Source: Dehalococcoidia bacterium
Lineage (GTDB): Bacteria; Chloroflexota; Dehalococcoidia; Bin125
DNA length: 32,563 nt
NCBI GenBank assembly: GCA_022824765.1
Contig: JAJDZG010000150.1
Location: 1-32,563 of the forward strand
Reading direction: 5' to 3'
Below, in pieces: positions 1 through 6,812 of the stretch. Both the position numbers and the translations under genes were made by a program. How positions within the stretch are numbered: the stretch's first letter is position 1; each line of letters opens with the position of its first letter. The notes beneath the pieces were generated by a model that saw nothing but the letters and a program-made list of their open reading frames with translations, was not told the DNA's origin and made no database searches.

Positions 1-66
1 CATCCCAGCAGCCCCCACCGCCATCCCAGCCTCCACCGCCATCCCAGCCCCCACCGTCCTTCCAGC
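1..66. repeat. Imperfect 18-bp tandem repeat
   Basis: About 3.5 copies of a unit close to CATCCCAGCCCCCACCGC are seen (units starting near 1, 22, 40 and 58; the first is 21 bp long). In plus frame 3 the unit reads Pro-Pro-Pro-Pro-Ser-Gln, so the repeat most likely encodes a proline-rich linker of a protein entering from the left edge. It has no spacers and is not a CRISPR. Confidence 0.6.
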
Positions 67-149
67 TTGTCTGGAATCCCCCCCGACAACCCACCCGACC
101 AGCTAACGCCCACCTCGCCCTGATCCGCGACGCGAGCCAGAAACCGTGA
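3..149 (+). CDS. C-terminal end of a proline-rich protein (5' partial)
   Basis: Plus frame 3 is open from the window edge to a TGA at 147-149. It begins with PPPPSQ repeats and ends in a non-repetitive tail of about 27 residues finishing DASQKP. A repeated Pro/Ser/Gln stretch near a C-terminus is typical of a disordered tail. The frame ends 7 bp before the convergent SDR gene, which fits two genes meeting tail to tail. Frame 1 is also open to 123 and reads His/Pro/Ser-rich, so the frame choice rests on the more protein-like PPPPSQ pattern. No domain is visible and the function is unknown. Confidence 0.35.
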   Translation, partial: SQQPPPPSQPPPPSQPPPSFQLVWNPPRQPTRPANAHLALIRDASQKP

Positions 150-156
150 ACAGACC

Positions 157-957
157 CTAGCGATCAGGACCCCGCACCGTCACTCCGCCGTCAACCGGCA
201 AGACCACCCCCGTCACGTACTTCGCCTCGTCGCTGGCCAGAAATACCGCCGCCCACGCGATGTCCCACGGCTCGCCCTCCTGTTGCAGCAAGCTCGCGTT
301 CTTGCGGCGCTCCCGCAGCTCGTCCGACATCCCAGCCGCGTAGACCATCGGTGTATAGACCGGACCTGGCATGATGCAGTTGGCGCGGATGCCGTCGCGG
401 CCGTGATCGACCGCAAGCGCCTGCGTCAGTGTCGCCACGGCCGCCTTGCTCACGCTGTACGCCGTCAGACCGCGCGGACGCAGCGCCGCAATCGACGACA
501 CGTTCGTGATCGCGCCGCCCCCGCTCTCACGCATCGCCGGCACCGCGTGCTTGCACATAAGCATCATCGACGTCACATTCACCCGCTGCACGTGCTCCCA
601 CTCCGCCAGCGAGACGTCCTCCACCGTCCCCCGACCGCCGATCCCCACGTTGTTGTGCAGGATGTCGAGCCTGCCCCTGCGCGAGACCGCCTCGGCCACG
701 ATCCGCGAGCAATCTTCCGTCGACGTCACATCAGCGACCGCGACCGCCGCATCGTTGCCCTCGGCCCGAATCATCGCCAGCGTTGCCTCGACCGCCGACT
801 CATCACGGTCGACCAGCAACAGGTCCGCGCCCTCACGTGCGAACAGGATCGCCGTCGCTCGACCATTCCCAATCCCGTCAGCCCGAGATCCCGCGCCTGT
901 CACGATTGCAGACTTGCCCGAAAGTCGTCCGGTCTGTCCTGAGCTTGGTCCTGGCAT
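157..957 (-). CDS. Short-chain dehydrogenase/reductase (SDR), FabG-like
   Basis: A 266-residue classical SDR, presumably an NAD(P)-dependent cytosolic oxidoreductase. Visible features are the cofactor-binding glycine motif TGAGSRADGIG (residues 20-30), the acidic DRDE after strand 2 (suggesting NAD preference), NNVG in place of NNAG, the VSS catalytic serine region, the YSVSK catalytic Tyr/Lys pair and the MPGPVYTPM loop. The length is normal for the family. It lies 10 bp downstream of the MFS gene on the same strand, so the two are probably cotranscribed. The substrate cannot be read from the sequence; the nearby enoyl-CoA hydratase-like gene is divergent, so a shared lipid pathway is only a guess. 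Confidence 0.9.
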   Translation of the reverse strand: MPGPSSGQTGRLSGKSAIVTGAGSRADGIGNGRATAILFAREGADLLLVDRDESAVEATLAMIRAEGNDAAVAVADVTSTEDCSRIVAEAVSRRGRLDILHNNVGIGGRGTVEDVSLAEWEHVQRVNVTSMMLMCKHAVPAMRESGGGAITNVSSIAALRPRGLTAYSVSKAAVATLTQALAVDHGRDGIRANCIMPGPVYTPMVYAAGMSDELRERRKNASLLQQEGEPWDIAWAAVFLASDEAKYVTGVVLPVDGGVTVRGPDR

Positions 958-967
958 GGTGATCCTC

Positions 968-2308
968 TCAATCAGTGGTCAGAGTGCTGGTGGGCGCCGG
1001 CTGCGGTGGACGCTGCGGCTTCCAGAGCGCTTCCCGACGCCAGCCGGGAATTAGCGCCGACGGCAACGGCGTGCCCCGTTCCTCCCGGTCGGCCCGGACC
1101 CACAGGATCATGATGATCAGCAGCAGCGGTCCGAAGAACGCGGCCAGGCCCAGGAACACCGTGGGCAGCGAGTACGCGTCGACGATGCTGCCGAAGACCG
1201 GCAGGAAGGGCAGCATGATCAGCGCCCAACCCATGTGGTTGAGCGACAGCGCCGTCGCCCGCAACCGAGACGGTATGCGGCGGTTCAGGTAGCCCTCCAT
1301 CAGCGGCATCTGCGCCCCCCGCGCCAGTCCGAGAATCACGAAGAACGCAATCGCCCCCAGATGGTCGATCAGCGAGATCGCCCCGTACACCAGCACCACC
1401 CAGAACGGCAGCGACGCCAGCGTCCGCACGATCCCGAACCGCGTCGCCAGCCAGAACGCCAGCGCCGCCGCAAACACCGTCGCAATCCGCGCCGGCGCTT
1501 GCAACGCCGTGAACGCCCAGCCCACCTCCAGACCTTGTTCCTTCAGGAACGGCTGCAGCAGATAAAACTCCGGCACCATCGACGCGATCAGCAGCGCCGA
1601 AAAGATCAGCGAATACCGAATCGTCGGCGTGCGACCCGCCAGACGCAGCGTCTCCCGCAACAACTGCATGTACGACGGACCGACCGATCGTTGATCGTCC
1701 TCGTGACGCGGCGGCTCGCGGAAGAACAGCGACACGACCAGCGCGAGGCCAGTCGCGGTCGTCCCCGCCAGCAGCGCGTAACGCGCACCGATCTCTCCCG
1801 CGATCGCCCCGCCCGTGATCGTCGCGATCACCAGCGCCAACGACCGCACCGCAAACGCCCGTCCCGCCTGACGCTCAAACTCCCGCTCACGACCCAGCGA
1901 TTGCAGGGTGTCGTGCAGGAACGCGCTGTCCGTGCCCGTCAGACAGACCATCGCCAGACCCCACAGCGACCAGGCGACCGCAGCCATCCAGAACGAATCC
2001 GTGAACGCGAACCACGACGTGAACGCCATGAAAATGATCAGCGACGCGCGAATCGTCCGCACACGGCCAAAGCGATCGGCCAGCGCCCCAGCGAGCGGCT
2101 GCCCGAACGACGTGATCACATAGAACGCCGGTCCAATCGCGCCAAGCTGCGACCACGACAGCCCGACCTCGTCAGTCGCGTAGATGATCCAGACCGGCAT
2201 CCAGAAATGCAGATCGTGGAGAAAGTAGAAGACCGGATACAGCCGCAGGTTGCGCTGCCAACGGCGGCGGACATCGGTCGCAGTTTGCTGGGAATCGGTC
2301 AGGCTCAC
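968..2308 (-). CDS. MFS transporter
   Basis: A 446-residue Major Facilitator Superfamily permease with about 12 hydrophobic segments, acting in the cytoplasmic membrane. The loop between the second and third segments carries an MFS motif A form (PLAGALADRFGRVRT), and a charged cytoplasmic loop (SLGREREFERQAGR) follows helix 4. The start is GTG at 2306-2308, and a TAGCCT hexamer lies only 6 nt upstream, so the mRNA may be leaderless. The gene is the first of a two-gene unit with the SDR. The family covers sugar, drug and metabolite exporters, and nothing here identifies the substrate. Confidence 0.9.
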   Translation of the reverse strand: MSLTDSQQTATDVRRRWQRNLRLYPVFYFLHDLHFWMPVWIIYATDEVGLSWSQLGAIGPAFYVITSFGQPLAGALADRFGRVRTIRASLIIFMAFTSWFAFTDSFWMAAVAWSLWGLAMVCLTGTDSAFLHDTLQSLGREREFERQAGRAFAVRSLALVIATITGGAIAGEIGARYALLAGTTATGLALVVSLFFREPPRHEDDQRSVGPSYMQLLRETLRLAGRTPTIRYSLIFSALLIASMVPEFYLLQPFLKEQGLEVGWAFTALQAPARIATVFAAALAFWLATRFGIVRTLASLPFWVVLVYGAISLIDHLGAIAFFVILGLARGAQMPLMEGYLNRRIPSRLRATALSLNHMGWALIMLPFLPVFGSIVDAYSLPTVFLGLAAFFGPLLLIIMILWVRADREERGTPLPSALIPGWRREALWKPQRPPQPAPTSTLTTD

Positions 2309-2314
2309 GGACGC

Positions 2315-2320
2315 AGGCTA
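2315..2320 (-). promoter_or_regulatory. -10-like TAGCCT before the MFS gene
   Basis: On the minus strand TAGCCT ends 6 nt before the GTG start of the MFS gene. This is the spacing expected of a -10 element for a leaderless transcript. The same type of hexamer recurs before tRNA genes and others in this window. No convincing -35 is seen. Confidence 0.35.
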
Positions 2321-2373
2321 GCGCCATATAGACTCAGCCCAACAGCGCACAGAACGACGATTGGACCCAGCAG

Positions 2374-3156
2374 ATGACCGAACAGCAAGTCCTCACCGAA
2401 ACGATCGGCCGCGTCGGCGTGATCCGACTGAACCGTCCCGAGAAGCTCAACGCCTGGACCGGCATCATGGCCAACCAGATGACGCGCCAAATCCGCGCCT
2501 GGAACGACGACGACAACATCGGTGCCATCGTGATCGCCGGCGAAGGACGCGCCTTCTGCGCCGGCGCCGACCTGCAAGGGTTCAACCAACGGCTCGCCGA
2601 TGATCCCGACGCCTCCGCCGCTAACGAGCGCGAAGCCAACTGGACGCAGCTGATCCGCGAATCCAAGCCGGTCATCGTCGCAATCCACGGCTACGCCGTC
2701 GGCGTCGGTCTCACCCTCGCGCTGCCCGCCGACGTCCGCTACGCCGCCGAGGGCGCGCGGCTCTCGATCCGATTCGTCAAGGTCGGCCTCGTCCCCGAGC
2801 TAGGCTCGACTCGTCTGCTGGCCCAGCTGGTCGGGCTCGGCCACGCGACCGACATCTGCCTCTCCGGCCGCATGGTGCCGGCCGACGAGGCCTACCGCAT
2901 CGGTCTCGTCTCCGCCGTCGTGCCCCAGGACGACCTCTTCGCCACCGCGCTCGCCAAGGCCGAGGAACTCGCAAACAATCCAACCGCCGTCGTCCGCAAA
3001 ATCAAGACACTGCTCAACGACAACGTGACCGAGCCCGACCTCACGCGAGTCATGGAGCGCGAAGGCGCCCGCGATCGTGAGTCGCGGCGTCTGCCCTCCC
3101 ATACCGAGGCGGTCACAGCATTCCTCGAAAAGCGCGAGCCCGTCTTCAATCAGTAG
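2374..3156 (+). CDS. Enoyl-CoA hydratase/isomerase (crotonase) family protein
   Basis: A 260-residue crotonase-fold protein. The acyl-CoA binding and oxyanion-hole segments are clear: GRAFCAGADL (59-68) and GYAVGVGLTLALPADVRYA (106-124). Aligned by eye to rat hydratase, the catalytic Glu144 position is Phe134 and the Glu164 position is Asp160; Glu142 (PELGST) lies close by. It may therefore be an isomerase, a hydrolase or another crotonase activity rather than a straight hydratase. It starts at ATG 2374 with no good Shine-Dalgarno, 65 bp from the divergent MFS start, and converges on the HAD gene with a 20-bp gap. Confidence 0.88.
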   Translation: MTEQQVLTETIGRVGVIRLNRPEKLNAWTGIMANQMTRQIRAWNDDDNIGAIVIAGEGRAFCAGADLQGFNQRLADDPDASAANEREANWTQLIRESKPVIVAIHGYAVGVGLTLALPADVRYAAEGARLSIRFVKVGLVPELGSTRLLAQLVGLGHATDICLSGRMVPADEAYRIGLVSAVVPQDDLFATALAKAEELANNPTAVVRKIKTLLNDNVTEPDLTRVMEREGARDRESRRLPSHTEAVTAFLEKREPVFNQ

Positions 3157-3176
3157 TCACTCACCGACGCTGAGCG

Positions 3177-3839
3177 TCACTCATCAAGCAAGTGGGCGCG
3201 CACCTCCTCGAGGTCGCGCGCCACATGCGTCGCGCCCTGCGCCGTCAGGAACTCCGCGTCCCGAACGCCCACGATCCCAATCACCCCGGCGAACCCCGCG
3301 TTCCTGCCCGCGCCCATATCCGACTCAGTGTCGCCGACCATCGCCGCCGACTCCGCCGCACCGCCCAGACGCTCGAGGGCCAGGCAGAGCGGCGCCGCGT
3401 CCGGCTTAGGCCGCGCCGCCGTGTTGGAGCCCAGGATGGTCTGGAAGCGATCCGCCCAATCCAGCAGCTCGACCGTCTTGCGCCCCGCATCCTCCCGCTT
3501 GTTGGTCACAATCGCCAGCGGCACGTCCGCCTCTCGCAACGCATCCAGCAGCGCCTGCGCGCCCGGCAGCGGAGTCGTACGCGGCATGTATTCCCGCTCG
3601 TAACGGCGCAGATAATCCATGTAAATCGGCTCTGCCGCCTCGGCGCTCAGCCCCAGCATGTGATCGAGCATGATCGGCAGCGGCGGACCGATGTACTGCA
3701 ACAGCTGCGGCTCGTCCACCCCGTACCCGTGCGCGTTGATCGTCTCCAGCATGCAGCCGATCACCAGCGACTCCGTGTCCGCCAGCGTGCCGTCCAGGTC
3801 GAACACCACCGACCCATAGCGAGCCTCTGATGCACTCAT
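3177..3839 (-). CDS. HAD-family phosphatase, phosphoglycolate phosphatase-like
   Basis: A 220-residue haloacid dehalogenase-type phosphohydrolase of the Gph/PGP subgroup. Motif I FDLDGTLADT carries the nucleophile Asp14 and acid/base Asp16, motif II is IVTNK, motif III has the Lys in ARPKPD, and motif IV is VGDTESDM. A helical cap lies between motifs I and II (about residues 22-85). Such enzymes remove phosphate from phosphoglycolate or other small phosphomonoesters in the cytosol; the true substrate is unknown. It stands alone, convergent with the crotonase gene. Confidence 0.88.
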   Translation of the reverse strand: MSASEARYGSVVFDLDGTLADTESLVIGCMLETINAHGYGVDEPQLLQYIGPPLPIMLDHMLGLSAEAAEPIYMDYLRRYEREYMPRTTPLPGAQALLDALREADVPLAIVTNKREDAGRKTVELLDWADRFQTILGSNTAARPKPDAAPLCLALERLGGAAESAAMVGDTESDMGAGRNAGFAGVIGIVGVRDAEFLTAQGATHVARDLEEVRAHLLDE

Positions 3840-3943
3840 GGCAGGCGGATGCGCCAGTCGTCCGAACCCGGCCGGTCACGCTCGCAGACCGCGAGTCTGC
3901 CGCTCACGAAGACGCTCACACTGAGCGCCGGGCCAGGAATCGT

Positions 3944-4072
3944 TCAATCCTTCGCCGACGGCCGTTCGGCCGCGGCAGCCGTGTTGCGAATCTCCTCAAG
4001 CAGCGCGTCGGCATCAACGGCGAGCAGCTCGGCGGCGTCAGAAATGCTGAATGTCTCGATCGGTGTCACCAT
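3944..4072 (-). CDS. Small hypothetical protein, 42 aa
   Basis: A 42-residue acidic, helical protein containing SISDAAELLAVDADALLEEIR, which resembles a small helix-turn-helix (an 'SxxEAAxLLxV' pattern) but is too short to assign. The ATG at 4070-4072 is preferred over an upstream start at 4138 because TACGCT/TACCCT hexamers lie 7-17 nt before it, which would place the transcription start almost at the ATG. A weak hairpin (GCAGAC/GTCTGC) lies at about 3884-3901, beyond its stop. It is divergent from the CNNM gene. No known family was recognised. Confidence 0.45.
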   Translation of the reverse strand: MVTPIETFSISDAAELLAVDADALLEEIRNTAAAAERPSAKD

Positions 4073-4083
4073 GTCTTCAGGGT

Positions 4084-4089
4084 AGCGTA
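4084..4089 (-). promoter_or_regulatory. -10-like TACGCT before the small hypothetical gene
   Basis: TACGCT on the minus strand lies 11 nt upstream of the ATG at 4072. A second candidate, TACCCT, overlaps it at 4079-4084. Either would give a very short or absent 5' UTR. No clear -35 was found. Confidence 0.3.
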
Positions 4090-4156
4090 GGTGCCAACCC
4101 GGGCGCGTCGACGGCGTTGCACCCGGCACGGACGACACAGAAGCTGGGAGACCGTC

Positions 4157-5407
4157 GTGTTTGAGTACTTCGTCCTCTTGCTGGGGCTGCTGACGCTGTC
4201 AGCCTTCTTCTCCAGCTCCGAAACCGCGTATCTGTCCATCGAGGGCGTGCGCATGGAGCACGAACGCCAGCGCCGACTGCCCGGCGCCGACCGCGCCGCC
4301 GCCCTGCTCAGCGAGCCCCGACGACTGCTCGCCTCCATCCTGGTCGGCAACAACCTGGTCAACACCGGAGCCGCCACCGTCGGCGGCGTGATCGCCCAGG
4401 AACTCGTCGGCGGCAGCGAGGGCCTCAGCATCATCGTCGCCACCGTCGCCGTCACCGTGCTGCTCGTCATCTTCGGCGAGATCGGCCCCAAGTCCGTCGC
4501 CCTCCACCACAACCTCACCATGGCTCGCTACTACTCGCTGCCCCTCATCTGGTGGAGCCGACTGATCGCCCCAGCCGTCGCCGCACTCGATTGGACCTCC
4601 CGCATCTGGCTGCGCATCGTCGGCGGCCAGGAAGAAGCCCACTCCGCTCTCTCGCTCGGCGAGCTGCGCACCGCGATCGTCCAGGCCCGCGACGAAGGCG
4701 AAATCGCCGTCGGCGACACCTCGGTCTTGCTCGGCGCGCTCCGCCTCGGCGAGACCCAAGTCCGCCGCGTGATGACCGCTCGCACCGCCATCAGCTCAGT
4801 CGACGCCAACGCAACCCTCGAAGAGGCCGGCCGCGCCTTCGCCCTCGCCGGATTCCTCCGCTTGCCCGTTCGCTTCGGCTCCGCCGACGACTACATCGGC
4901 TACCTGCACGGCTCCGACGTCCTGGCCGAGCTGGGACAAGGCAACCGCGACGGCGTCGTCCGTGACGTCATGCGCGAGGCGCCGCTCGAGTCCGAACGCG
5001 CCTCGGTCCAGCGCGTGCTGACCGAAATGCAGACCACCGGCCAGCACCTGATGCTCTTGATCGACGAGTTCGGAGCGACCACCGGCCTGGTCACCCTCGA
5101 GGACATCCTCGAGCTCGTCGTCGGCAACATCCGCTCCGAAACGCGCGCCGGCTCCGAGCCCGTCCCCGTCCGCATCGCCGGAGAACAATTCGTCGAAGGC
5201 CGCCGCGGCCTCACCGACCTCGGCGCGGAGCTGGAGATCGACTTCTCGCCAGAAGAAGCGGAAACCGTCGCAGGCATGCTCCTCCTGCGCTTCCGACGCT
5301 TCCCTCGCGCCGAGGAGTCGCTCGACCTCTACGGCTTCCGCTGGACCATCGTCGACGCGGACGAACGCCGCATCCGCCTCGTCCGCTTCAGCCGCCTCAA
5401 GGGCTGA
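4157..5407 (+). CDS. CNNM/CorC (hemolysin C)-type transporter with CBS domains
   Basis: A 416-residue membrane protein of the DUF21/CNNM family, proposed in general to export Mg2+ or other divalent cations. Domains in order: a DUF21 transmembrane domain (about 1-150) with the typical SSSETAYLS start, LVGNNLVN and FGEIGPKSVA; a CBS pair (about 165-310; ALRLGETQVRRVMTAR, then DEFGATTGLVTLEDILELVVGNI); and a CorC/HlyC-associated domain (about 325-412). The GTG at 4157 is chosen because GGGAG lies 6 nt upstream. A longer frame back to 4091 adds only an Arg-rich stretch. It precedes the tRNA-Leu/Gln pair by 32 bp. Confidence 0.88.
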   Translation: MFEYFVLLLGLLTLSAFFSSSETAYLSIEGVRMEHERQRRLPGADRAAALLSEPRRLLASILVGNNLVNTGAATVGGVIAQELVGGSEGLSIIVATVAVTVLLVIFGEIGPKSVALHHNLTMARYYSLPLIWWSRLIAPAVAALDWTSRIWLRIVGGQEEAHSALSLGELRTAIVQARDEGEIAVGDTSVLLGALRLGETQVRRVMTARTAISSVDANATLEEAGRAFALAGFLRLPVRFGSADDYIGYLHGSDVLAELGQGNRDGVVRDVMREAPLESERASVQRVLTEMQTTGQHLMLLIDEFGATTGLVTLEDILELVVGNIRSETRAGSEPVPVRIAGEQFVEGRRGLTDLGAELEIDFSPEEAETVAGMLLLRFRRFPRAEESLDLYGFRWTIVDADERRIRLVRFSRLKG

Positions 5408-5413
5408 GATGCC

Positions 5414-5429
5414 GATAAGCTGATAAGCT
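5414..5429 (+). promoter_or_regulatory. Tandem GATAAGCT repeat; -10 of the tRNA-Leu/Gln unit
   Basis: An exact head-to-tail duplication of GATAAGCT contains two TAAGCT hexamers. The second (5424-5429) ends 10 nt before tRNA-Leu, the distance expected of a -10 element serving a tRNA with a very short leader. The same TANGCT form precedes tRNA-Asn and tRNA-Gly here. Confidence 0.5.
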
Positions 5430-5439
5430 GGTAACGCGT

Positions 5440-5525
5440 GCCGAGGTGGCGGAATGGTAGACGCGATGGTCTCAAACACCATTGGGCGCAAGCCCGTGCC
5501 GGTTCGAGTCCGGCCCTCGGTACCA
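5440..5525 (+). tRNA. tRNA-Leu (anticodon CAA)
   Basis: A class II tRNA: acceptor GCCGAGG pairs with CCTCGGT (G1-U72 wobble), the anticodon stem ATGGT/ACCAT encloses loop CTCAAAC with anticodon CAA at 5473-5475, there is a long variable arm (GGGC GCAA GCCC), the T-arm is GCCGG/CCGGC, and the CCA end is encoded. It reads UUG codons. Confidence 0.97.
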
Positions 5526-5542
5526 AGCCACCGAAAGAACAA

Positions 5543-5616
5543 TGCCGAGTAGTGTAACGGTAGCACTAGGGACTTTGGATCCCTCAGTTCAGGTTCGAAT
5601 CCTGGCTCGGCAGCCA
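5543..5616 (+). tRNA. tRNA-Gln (anticodon TTG)
   Basis: Acceptor TGCCGAG pairs with CTCGGCA. The anticodon stem AGGGA/TCCCT encloses loop CTTTGGA with anticodon TTG at 5575-5577. The T-arm is CAGG TTCGAAT CCTG and the CCA is encoded. It lies 17 bp after tRNA-Leu and is probably processed from the same transcript. Confidence 0.97.
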
Positions 5617-5634
5617 CCCACTGTGGCCCGCCTC

Positions 5635-5664
5635 TTGACATCAACACCCGACCGCGTGTAAAGT
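5635..5664 (+). promoter_or_regulatory. Sigma-70-type promoter for the candidate small RNA
   Basis: A perfect -35 TTGACA (5635-5640), an 18-bp spacer and -10 TAAAGT (5659-5664) predict a start near 5671. No plus-strand gene follows until rpmJ at 8331; immediately downstream are only the folded element and the antisense DUF3800 gene. The promoter therefore appears dedicated to a short non-coding transcript. Confidence 0.6.
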
Positions 5665-5670
5665 GAAGCC

Positions 5671-5745
5671 AAAGGTTCCTCCCCGATGAAAGAGCCCATG
5701 GGGCTCTCTCCGCTTGCGGAGTAGTCGGGGAGGTCATTTGTTCTC
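5671..5745 (+). ncRNA. Candidate structured small RNA (three-way junction)
   Basis: The predicted transcript folds almost completely. An outer 9-bp stem CCTCCCCGA/TCGGGGAGG (5678-5686 with 5725-5733) encloses two hairpins: AGAGCCC-ATG-GGGCTCT (5691-5707) and CTCCGC-TT-GCGGAG (5708-5721). A T-rich run (TCATTTGTTCT, 5734-5744) follows, as in an intrinsic terminator. A 12-codon frame starting at ATG 5686 and ending in TAG at 5724 fills the enclosed region; this may be chance. The element lies between tRNA-Gln and the 3' end of the convergent DUF3800 gene. It does not resemble SRP RNA, 6S, tmRNA, RNase P or a T-box that I can recognise. It could instead be a bidirectional terminator. Confidence 0.5.
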
Positions 5746-5754
5746 CGCGCAACG

Positions 5755-6426
5755 TCAGTAGTAGCGGGTCAAGCCGGTTTGGAAGATATCGAACTCGCTC
5801 TTGATCGCAGGCTTGATTGAGCTATAGTGCTCCAAGTCTGCTCGCTCCCACTTCCGATAGATCGCCCAGCAGAAGTAATCGGCCATCTGCAGTCCATAAT
5901 GCGCCTTCGATGCATGATGGATAATGCGATAGCGCATATGAGGAGGTACAGTGTTGTGTAGAGCCTGTTGAATCGCTTTGGTCACGGCTTTGCGCTGCTT
6001 CTGGACGGGAATAGTGTCGGTAACTACGATCAACTCACTTGTCCAGGGATGCTGTTCTCTGTTCATGACATCTCTCAGCAGGTAACCTAGCATACTTGGA
6101 TAGAAAGTCGCCGGCGGCTGAAGCGTCGGTGTAGTCTTGGCTTTTTCGACGATCAGAGCGTCAATCCGTAGCTGGCCGAGTGCTGGCAACAGGCGCTCGA
6201 ACACTCCTTGGCGGACTGGCCGGCTATCTTCGGCACAATGAAACGACTCAAGATCGGGCAACTGAGGTGTTTCGATGCAATCGTGCTTGAAGCCGTCGAG
6301 TTCAGTGTAGCCTGGAAACGGACGTGTCATACTGACGCAAGTGAGCACGAAAAAGCTAGTACCTTTAGGACTAAAGTCAAAGTTACCAGACTCATCGAGG
6401 AACACGTAGGTCGGACCTGGCTGCAA
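5755..6426 (-). CDS. DUF3800 family protein
   Basis: A 223-residue protein of the DUF3800 family, which has a predicted RNase H-like fold and is often found in mobile or defence-associated contexts; its biochemical role is not established. Family hallmarks are the N-terminal YVFLDESGNFDF with its acidic pair, the central ELIVVTDT strand, and QMADYFCWAIYRKWE near the C-terminus with a further acidic residue. The TTG start at 6426 is supported by GGAAGGGA about 8 nt upstream. By eye its codon use is distinctly less C-ending than all neighbours (many CTT, TTT, CAT and ATA-type codons), suggesting recent acquisition. It sits between tRNA genes, a common insertion site. Confidence 0.8.
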   Translation of the reverse strand: MQPGPTYVFLDESGNFDFSPKGTSFFVLTCVSMTRPFPGYTELDGFKHDCIETPQLPDLESFHCAEDSRPVRQGVFERLLPALGQLRIDALIVEKAKTTPTLQPPATFYPSMLGYLLRDVMNREQHPWTSELIVVTDTIPVQKQRKAVTKAIQQALHNTVPPHMRYRIIHHASKAHYGLQMADYFCWAIYRKWERADLEHYSSIKPAIKSEFDIFQTGLTRYY

Positions 6427-6505
6427 GTTTAGGTCCCTTCCTATGCGTGGCCTGGGCGTTCATTCTGCCGGTTCAGAGGAGCGCGCAACCTCGTGTTTTC
6501 TCGGA

Positions 6506-6581
6506 GGCCGCCCCAGGCAGAACATGAGCTGACAGCCTAATGGCTAACAGCCGCGCGTTCGAGCAATCGAGCGACCGAGCT
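6506..6581 (-). pseudogene. Decayed full-length tRNA-Asn copy
   Basis: This 76-nt stretch aligns without gaps to the intact tRNA-Asn at 6813-6888 (76 nt) in the same orientation, with 53 of 76 positions identical by hand count. The anticodon loop CTGTTAG still holds GTT. The acceptor, D, anticodon and T stems each contain mismatches, so it should not fold as a working tRNA. The central anticodon region is best preserved and the T-arm is poorest. It marks an old tandem duplication of the tRNA gene. Confidence 0.75.
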
Positions 6582-6595
6582 CGGGTTTCGCTAGG

Positions 6596-6790
6596 TTACC
6601 TGGTCAACCGACTCGATGGCGTGACATGTTCGCGGGCTGGCCGTGGGATTGGGTCGTCGACCCGCTGGGCGGCTTCGAGCCAGAAGCTCATGGCGACCTG
6701 CGCGTCTCCGTGCGCCATGCTGCCGGGTAGGTCGGCGATGTAGAGGTCGCCCTCGTCGCTCCAGTAGATGGTGATGGTGTACCTGTGCAC
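6596..6790 (-). pseudogene. HicB-like antitoxin remnant
   Basis: The 64-residue frame begins MHRYTITIYWSDEGDLYIADLPG and continues with MAHGD, FWLEAAQRVDDPIPRP, the sequence of HicB-type partial RNase H-fold antitoxins. About ten residues expected between MAHGDAQ and AMSFWLE (the usual EEALxN helix) are missing. The ELPGC segment is shortened and the C-terminus runs into unrelated sequence. No hicA toxin gene is present on either side: tRNA-Asn lies immediately upstream and the tRNA pseudogene downstream. It is best read as an internally deleted relic, though a short expressed protein cannot be excluded. Confidence 0.65.
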
Positions 6791-6812
6791 TGGGTTGATG
6801 GTCAGTCAAAAA

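Noticed and set aside
1-66. CRISPR array at the left edge
   Set aside because: The 18-bp units are contiguous with no spacers.
1235-2377. 380-codon plus-strand frame opposite the MFS gene
   Set aside because: Arg/Gln/His-rich translation typical of the shadow of a GC-rich gene; the minus strand encodes an evident transporter.
5671-5745. Known RNA classes (SRP, 6S, T-box, riboswitch) for the folded element
   Set aside because: None of the conserved loops or motifs of these classes is visible, and no sense gene follows that a riboswitch could control.
4796-5752. 318-codon minus-strand frame across the CNNM gene and both tRNA genes
   Set aside because: It is antisense to a clear membrane-protein gene and to two functional tRNAs, with no recognisable domain.
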